Below, one piece after another: positions 57,663 to 64,000 of a DNA stretch of 64,000 bases (position 1 is the first letter of the stretch; each line of letters begins with the position of its first letter). The notes beneath the pieces were generated by a model. The model was given only the letters and a program-made list of their open reading frames with translations, ran no database searches and was not told where the DNA came from. Location of the stretch: the NCBI RefSeq assembly GCF_902686445.1, contig NC_062213.1, positions 38,576,741-38,640,740 of the forward strand, given 5' to 3'. The DNA is from Sciurus carolinensis (taxonomy: Eukaryota; Chordata; Mammalia; Rodentia; Sciuridae). The position numbers were made by a program, and so were the translations under genes.

Positions 57663-58576
57663 GGCCTACTACCAATTGAGAAAAACCTGGGATCAGATGG
57701 ATTCTCAGTAGAGTTCTACAAGAGTTTCAAAGAAGAATCAACACCAATACTCCTCAAATTATTCCATGTAAAGGAGGGAACCCTTCATTCTATTAGACTA
57801 ATATTACCCTGATACCAAAGCCAGACAAAGACACATCAAGGAAAGAAAACTTCAGAACAATATCCCTGTTGAACATAGATGCAAAATTATCAACAAAATT
57901 CTGTCAAATTGCACACAAAAACATATTTCAAAGATAGTACACCTTGGAGTTCATCCGAGGGACGCAGGGTTGGTTCAATGTATGGAAATCAATAAACATA
58001 ATCCATCATATCAAGAGACTTAAAAACAAGAATAATTTGATAATCTCAATAGATGCAGAAAAAGTATTTGGCAAAATACAGCACCCCTTCATGTTCAAAA
58101 CACTAGAAAAACTAGGGATCATAGGAACACACTTCAAAATAGTAAAAGCCATATATGCTAAACTGAAGGCAAACATCATTCTAAATGGAGAAAAATTGAA
58201 AGCATTCCCTCTGAAAACTGGAAGAAGACAAGGATTCCCTCTTTCATCACTTTCATTCAACATTGTCCTTGAAACTCTAGCCAGAGCAATTAGAAGAAAG
58301 AAATTAAAGGTATACAAATGAGTAAAGAAGAACTCAAACTATCACTGTTTGCTGATGACATGATTCTATATTTAGAAAATCCAAAAAATTCCACCAAAAC
58401 CTTCTGCAACTAATAAATGAATTCAGCAAAGTAGCAGGTTATAAAATCCATACCCATAAATCAAACGTGTTCGTATACATCAGTAATGAATCCACTGAAA
58501 GAAATTAAGAAAACTACCCCATTCACAATAGTTCCCCCAAAAAACATACTTGGGAATCAATGTAACAAAAGAGGTA

Positions 58577-58665
58577 AGGGGCAGGGAATGTGGCTCAGTG
58601 GTAGAGCGCTAGCCTAACACATGAACCACATAAAAATAAAATAAAGGTATTGTGTCACCTACGAC
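58577..58665 (+). repeat. ID SINE missing the B-box segment
   Basis: The head 'ggggcagggaatgtggctca gtggtagagcgc' joins directly to 'aaccacataaaaataaaata' and the tail. The middle of the element is deleted. Confidence 0.88.
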
Positions 58666-58710
<45 letters not shown>

Positions 58711-58711
58711 C
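58664..58711. repeat. (TA)n(CA)n(TA)n microsatellite
   Basis: It grows out of the ID tail. Confidence 0.94.
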
Positions 58712-58744
58712 AATGAAAACTACAGAACACTAAAGAAAGGAATT

Positions 58745-60121
58745 TTTTTTATTGTAAACAAATGGGATACATGTTTCTCTGTTTGTACATGGAGTAAAGG
58801 CATACCATTTGTGTAATCATAAATTTACATAGGGTAATGTTGTTTGATTCATTGTTATTTTTTCCCTTCCCCCCACCCCTCCCGCCCCTCTTTTCCCTCT
58901 ATACAGTCCTTCCTTCCTCCATTCTTGCCCCCCTCCCTAACCCTAACTCTAACCCTAACACTAACCCCTCCCACCCCCCATTATGTGTCATCATCCACTT
59001 ATTAGTGATATCATTCGTCCTTTGGTTTTTTGAGATTGGCTTATCTCACTTAGCATGATATTCTCCAATTTCATCCATTTGCCTGCAAATGCCATAATTT
59101 TATCATTCTTTATGACTGTGTAATATTCCATTGTATATATATACCACAGTTTCTTTATCCATTCATCAATTGAAGGACATCTAGGTTGGTTCCACAATCT
59201 GGCTATTGTGAACTGAGCAGCTATGAACATTGATGTGGCTGTATCTCTGTAGTATGCTGATTGTAAGTCCTTTGGGTATAGGCCAAGGAGTGGGATAGCT
59301 GGGTCAAATGGTAGTTCCATTCCAAGTTTTCTAAGGAATCTCCACACTGCTTTCCAGAGTGGCTGCACTAATTTGCAACCCCACCAGCAATGTATGAGTG
59401 TACCTTTCTCCCCACATCCTCGCCAACACCTGTTGTTGCTTGTTTTCTTGATAATCGCCATTCTAATTGGGGTGAGATGGAATCTTAGGGTGGTTTTGAT
59501 TTGCATTTCTCTTATTACTAGAGATGTTGAACATTTTTCCATATGTTTGTTGATTGCTTGTAGATCTTCTTCTGTGAAGTGTCTATTCATTTCCTTAGCC
59601 CATTTGTCGATTGGATTATTTGCATTCTTGGTGTAGAGTTTTTTGAGTTCTTTATAGATTCTGGAGATTAGTGCTCTATCTGAAGTATGATTGGCAAAGA
59701 TTTTCTCCCACTCTGTAGGCTCTTTCTTCGCATTGCTGATGGTTTCCCTTGCTGAAAGAAAGCTTTTTAGTTTGAATCTATCCCAGTTATTGATGCTTGC
59801 TTTTATTTCTTGTGCTATGGGAGTCCTGTTGAGGAACTCTGGTCCTAAGCCAGCATGTTGAAGATCTGGACCTACTTTTTCTTCTATAAGATGGTCTGAT
59901 TCAGAGGTCCTTAATCCATTTTGAGTTGAGTTTTGTGCAGGGTGAGAGATATAGGTTTAGTTTCATTCTGTTGCATATGGATTTCCAATTCTCCCAGCAC
60001 CATTTGTTGAAGAGGCTATCTTTTCTCCATTGCATATTTTTGGCCCCTTTGTCTAGTATGAGAAAATTGTGTTTATTTGGGTTTGTGTCCGTGTCCTCTA
60101 TTCTGTATCATTGATCCACCT
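58745..60121 (-). mobile_element. Young 5'-truncated L1
   Basis: A 1377-bp L1 3' part on the minus strand. It keeps an open ORF2 C-terminal frame of 199 codons from the Met at 59590 ([20 protein letters not shown] ... SLISG). It includes the zinc-knuckle-like CW..C...H..W..C segment ([20 protein letters not shown]). taaagaaaggaatt at 58731-58744 and 60122-60135 is a perfect 14-bp target duplication. It is one of the youngest insertions in the window. Confidence 0.94.
58934..58967. repeat. Telomere-like (CCCTAA)n in an L1 3' UTR
   Basis: About five CCCTAA-type units with single-base variants (ccctaaccctaactctaacc then ctaacactaacccc). They sit in the C-rich strand of the young L1 3' UTR. In L1 sense they read TTAGGG. 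Confidence 0.9.
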
Positions 60122-62084
60122 TAAAGAAAGGAATTGAAGAAGACTTTAGAAGATGGAAAGATCTCCCATGCTGCTGGATAGGCAGAATTAATATTGTCAA
60201 AATGGTCATACTACCAAAAGGGTTGTACAGATTTCATTAAATTCCTATTAAAATCCCAATGACATTCTTCATACAACAAGAAAAGGCAATCGTGAAATTC
60301 ATTTGGAAAAATAAGGGACCCAGAATAGTCAAATCAATCCTTAACAAGAAAGTAAAGCAGGAGGCATCACAATACCAGACCTCAAACTATACTACAGAGC
60401 TATAATAATAAAAACAACATAGTATTGGCACCAAAATACACAGGCAGACCAATGATACAGAATAGAAAACACAGAGACAAACCCACATAAATACAGTTAT
60501 CTCATACTAGACAAAGATGCCAAAAATATTCACTGGAGAAAAGATAGCCTCTTCAACAAATGGTGCTGGGAAAAATGGAAAGCCACATGTAACAAAATGA
60601 AATTAAACCTTTCTCTCTCAACCTGCATGAAACTCAACTCACAGTGGATCAAAGACTTAGGCACTAGAACAGAGACCCTGTGCCTATTAGAAGAAAAAGT
60701 AGACCCAAATCTTCACCATGTCAGCCTAGGATCTGACTTCCTTAACAAGACTCCTAAAGTACAAGAAGTTAAATCAAGGATCAATAAATGGGATGGATTC
60801 AAACTAAAATCTTCTTCTCAGCAAAAGAAACAATCAATAATGTGAAGAGAGAGCCTACAGATTGGGAGAAAATCTTTACCACATGCACCTCAGATAGAGC
60901 ATTAATCTCTAGAATGTATAAGGAACTCAAAAAATTTAACACCAAAAAAACAAATAACCTAATCAATCAATGGGTTAAGAAATTGAACAGGCACTTCACA
61001 GAAAAAGATATACAATTGATCAACAAATATATGAAAAAATGTTCAACATCTCTAGCAATTATAGAAATGTAAATCAAAACTAAGATTTCATCTCACTCTA
61101 ATCAGAATGGCAATTATGAAGAATACAAACAACAATACATGTTGGTGAGGATGTGGTGAAAAAGGTACGCTCATGTACTGCCAGTGGGAATGCAAATTGG
61201 GGCAACCATTATGGAAAGCAGTATGGAGATTCCTCAGAAAACTTGGAATGGAACCAACATTTGACCCAGCTATCCCACTCCTCAGTTTATACCCAAAGGA
61301 CTTATAATCAGCATACTGCTGAGGCAGTCACATCAATGTTTATAGCAGATCAACTCACAATAGCTAAACTATGGAACCAGCCTAAGTGTCCTTCAACAGA
61401 TGAATGGATAAAGAAAATGTGATATATATATACATATACAATGAAATATTACTCAGCTTTAAAGAATGAAATGATGGCGTTCACTAGTAAATGGATGGAG
61501 TTGGAGAATATCATGCTAAGCGAAATATGCCAAGACCAAAAAATCAAAGGCCAAACGTTTTCTCTGATATGTGGATGCTAATTCACAGTAGGGGATGTGG
61601 TGCTAGGGAAGTATAGTTACTTTAGATTAGATAGAGGGGAGTGATGGGAGTGGAATGGGTATGGGGGTAGGAAGGATAGTAGAGTGAAACAGACATTAAT
61701 ACCTCATGTACATATATGACTCCATGACTGATGTGATCCTACAATATGTACAATCAAAAAAATGAGAAATTATACTCCATTTATGTAAGATCTATCAAAA
61801 TGTATAAATGCATTCTACAGTCATGTATAATTAATTAGAACAAATTAAAAACTTTTTAAAAAATAAAAATTAAAGCAGAATGATTTAGGAGAAAAAGATG
61901 GCATTGTTTTACATTTTTATAAATCTCTTGATATCTGGCTTCACAAAGGAAAGCTGAATTCCCTGCTTCTCCTTTGAATCTGTTACAAGTTTTTGTTTTA
62001 ACCAAAACAAAAAAGAAAGTAAATCTGATCTCACATAGATATGTAAGGAAGAGAAATACTTCAATAGACTTCCCAAATTATTCT

Positions 62085-62180
62085 TCCTCACTTTATTTTT
62101 CTGGTGCAGAGGATTGAATGCAGGGCCTTGACTATGCTGGATAAGCACTCTGCCACTGAGCTAAAGCCCCAACCTCTGCT
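62085..62180 (-). repeat. ID SINE
   Basis: Reverse ID (agaggttggggctttagctc agtggcagag on the minus strand), moderately diverged. Confidence 0.88.
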
Positions 62181-62227
62181 CTTTATACTACAGCAGCACT
62201 CAAAAAAAGTGGTTTATTCCTTTTTTA

Positions 62228-62252
62228 TTTATTTATTTATTTATTTATTTTA
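62228..62252. repeat. (TTTA)n tract
   Basis: Six units immediately before the MaLR LTR. Confidence 0.9.
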
Positions 62253-62253
62253 G

Positions 62254-62655
62254 TGTTATGGTTTTATTGTCCCCTAAAAAGCTCATGTGTAACACAATGC
62301 AAGAATTTTCAGAGGTGAAATGAGTTATATTATAAAAGTTGTAACAGAATTAGTAGATTAATCCACCTTCATGGGTTAACTAGGCAGTAACTGTAGGAAG
62401 GTAGGGTGTGGCTGGAGGAAATAGGTCACTAGGCGTGTGACTCTGGAGTTTATATTTTGTCCTTGGTGAGTGGTTGCCATGTCCAGACTTCCTCTGCCAT
62501 GTCCTTCTGCCATAATGTTCTGCCTCACTTCTGACCCAGAGCTATAGAGTCAGCTGAACATGGACTGAATTTTGAATGTGAGACAAAGTAAACTTTTACT
62601 TCTCTAAGTTGTTCTTATCGGGTCTTTTGGTCACAGCAACAAAAAAGCTAAAACA
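62254..62655 (+). mobile_element. MaLR LTR
   Basis: About 400 bp with a TGTTATGG start and 'agctaaaaca' end, of the same family as 13765. No clear 5-bp duplication was seen. Confidence 0.82.
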
Positions 62656-62759
62656 TCCAAACCATATTATGATGCCAAAAGAACCTTGGTACCAAAACAC
62701 CATCTACGCGAGCATAGCTTCCCCAGAGAAACTTCTTCCCTCTCACCTTCTGGTCTGTG

Positions 62760-62890
62760 CCCAGACTCAGAGGTCTCAATCCATAGACAGCTGGTTCCAT
62801 TCCTAGGGGCTACAGGTAGGCAGGAACAACATGGGGGAAGGGTGTGGTAGAGGGAAGCGGCTCATGTCATGATCAGGAAGCACAGAGAAC
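62760..62890 (-). mobile_element. MaLR LTR fragment
   Basis: 'cagaggtctcaatccataga cagctggttccattcctagg' to 'atgatcaggaagcacagaga' matches the middle of the LTR at 42840, in the same orientation. Truncated. Confidence 0.7.
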
Positions 62891-63439
62891 AAGTGGTTTA
62901 TTCTTAAAGATTAGTTGCAAAGTAGATGATGAACCCATATCACTACTGGAACTTATATCAATGTTTTCATTCTCTGCTATGAAAATTCATTAGTCTGTTT
63001 TGCTTTTTTTCAAAAAGATGCTTTTTGAATGCATCTTTTGCCCACGTGTAGTTTTGTAACTTCACACATTGCTCTTAAAAGGGGGAGGGGACACTGAATT
63101 ATGTAGATATTCCAAATGTTAATGTTTCATTGAGCACTATCCAAAAATCACATTAGTTATTATCACCACCAACTGCACACACACACACAAAATCTTTAAG
63201 TTGAGAAACTATCAACTTGTAGTGGTAGATTTATAAGTGGAAGATAAAAGTTTTCCAAAATTCTTACTTTTACTTTTTTTTCAGTCACTGGAAAATTACT
63301 CTCCTTTTCTTTGACATAGTCTCAATTTGTACATTTTAAAGAAAGCATTTGCCTAATACTCAAATTTAAATAACCACAATTTGCATATTAGTCCTTTCAA
63401 TAATACCTGGTATGCCATGAAAAAGTTGCTAAAGTCAGG

Positions 63440-63653
63440 CCCAGGGGTGCACACCTGAAATCCCAGTGGCTCGGGAGGATGGAGAGTTCAAAGCCAGCCT
63501 CAGCAAAAGTCTGACACTAAGCAACTCAGTGAGACCCTGTCTCTAAATAAAATACAAAAAAAAAAAAAAAAAAAAAAGAATAGACTGAGGATGTGGCTCA
63601 GTGGTCAAGTTCAATCCCTGACTCAATCCCTGGTACCACCTTCCAGCCTCCCC
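63440..63653 (+). repeat. B1-dID SINE with target duplication
   Basis: Full B1 and dID with an internal A24 linker. The flanks aaaaagttgctaaagtcag (63421-63439) and aaaaaagttgctaagtcag (63654-63672) match apart from small changes. Confidence 0.94.
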
Positions 63654-64000
63654 AAAAAAGTTGCTAAGTCAGCTGCAACTCAAACAACTAAACTAATGTT
63701 TTTTTCTGGAGCATTATATTTAGGATTGTAAAAGATATGTTTTTTGTGCACTTCCCACAAAATATTAAAAAGATATGTACTCAATGTTGACATTAATATT
63801 TCAATATTTTTGGACATTATTAAGTAAAAAGAGTTATTCTACTTTAAAAAAGTTATTAGTGTATTACTGATATACAAAAAACCTGCACATATTTAATGCA
63901 TTCAGTTTGATAGGTTTGGACTTATGTGTACACACATGAAATTATCACCACAATAAAGATAATAGACATATTCATCAACTCGGAAGGTTCCTTGCCTTCG

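Larger units (their letters stand above)
57261..61870 (+). mobile_element. 5'-truncated L1, split by SINEs and a younger L1
   Basis: Starts within ORF2 ('TKSWFFGKIN'). It continues through the reverse transcriptase region ([18 protein letters not shown] near 58050, then [13 protein letters not shown] near 58345). After the inserted L1 it resumes at 60122 with ORF2, its C-terminus ([11 protein letters not shown] near 61400) and a 3' UTR ending near 61870. It contains frameshifts and stops. Confidence 0.92.
61871..64000. other. Intergenic sequence with LTR and SINE copies
   Basis: No gene was recognised. It holds a reverse ID, a (TTTA)n tract, a MaLR LTR, part of a reverse MaLR LTR and a B1-dID. 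62900-63420 and 63680-64000 show nothing recognisable beyond AT-rich sequence and a short (CA)n at 63176-63190. Confidence 0.6.

Noticed and set aside
58934..58967. Ancient telomere fusion point
   Set aside because: Only about five imperfect units, wholly inside an L1 3' UTR; better explained by the element.
58991..59590. 199-codon open frame, the longest in the window
   Set aside because: It is the C-terminal part of L1 ORF2 in a 5'-truncated insertion, not a host gene.

Overview
The window is mammalian nuclear DNA, most likely from a squirrel-family rodent (Sciuridae). It is AT-rich and has widely spaced short exons with GT-AG introns. It is dense with tRNA-Ala-derived ID SINEs, composite B1-dID SINEs, L1 LINEs and ERVL-MaLR LTRs. 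The mix of abundant ID and B1-dID copies is typical of squirrels. The species itself cannot be fixed from the sequence alone.

From 1 to about 34.7 kb the window holds the 3' half of one gene on the + strand. I recognise it as RGS22 (regulator of G-protein signalling 22). Twelve coding exons were assembled (3106-33414). Their phases join without a break and encode about 513 residues before the last exon. They cover the end of one RGS-like fold, a second RGS-like domain (exons 3-5) and the C-terminal RGS domain (exons 7-9), followed by a charged helical tail. The 5' half of the gene lies upstream of the window. One intron (intron 6) has a GC donor. The last exon appears to have lost the reading frame used at the C-terminus of the human protein and runs on to a later stop. 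A first AATAAA lies at 34667.

From about 34.7 to 64 kb I see no protein-coding gene. The region is a stack of retroelements. It includes a MaLR LTR split by a second LTR and a 5'-inverted L1, and a MaLR internal remnant with a 5' LTR that is itself split by an L1. It also includes an old L1 carrying two SINEs, and a near full-length minus-strand L1 (about 49.6-56.0 kb) interrupted by a 5'-inverted L1, two SINEs and a solo class II ERV LTR. A plus-strand L1 (about 57.3-61.9 kb) is interrupted by SINEs and a younger minus-strand L1. Many insertions keep clear target-site duplications, so their order can be read. From human synteny COX6C would be the next gene beyond RGS22, but nothing resembling it is in this window.

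Beyond the standard annotation, the most interesting signals are: an exact 42-bp copy of the 3' end of intron 5 placed 3.2 kb away in intron 7 with a fold-back junction; the probable C-terminal frameshift of RGS22; the GC-AG intron; an ID dimer flanked by a single target duplication; L1 insertions with twin-priming inversions; telomere-like repeats inside a young L1 3' UTR; and a four-copy 47-bp tandem repeat near the 5' end of an L1. I found no evidence of an undescribed multi-gene system.
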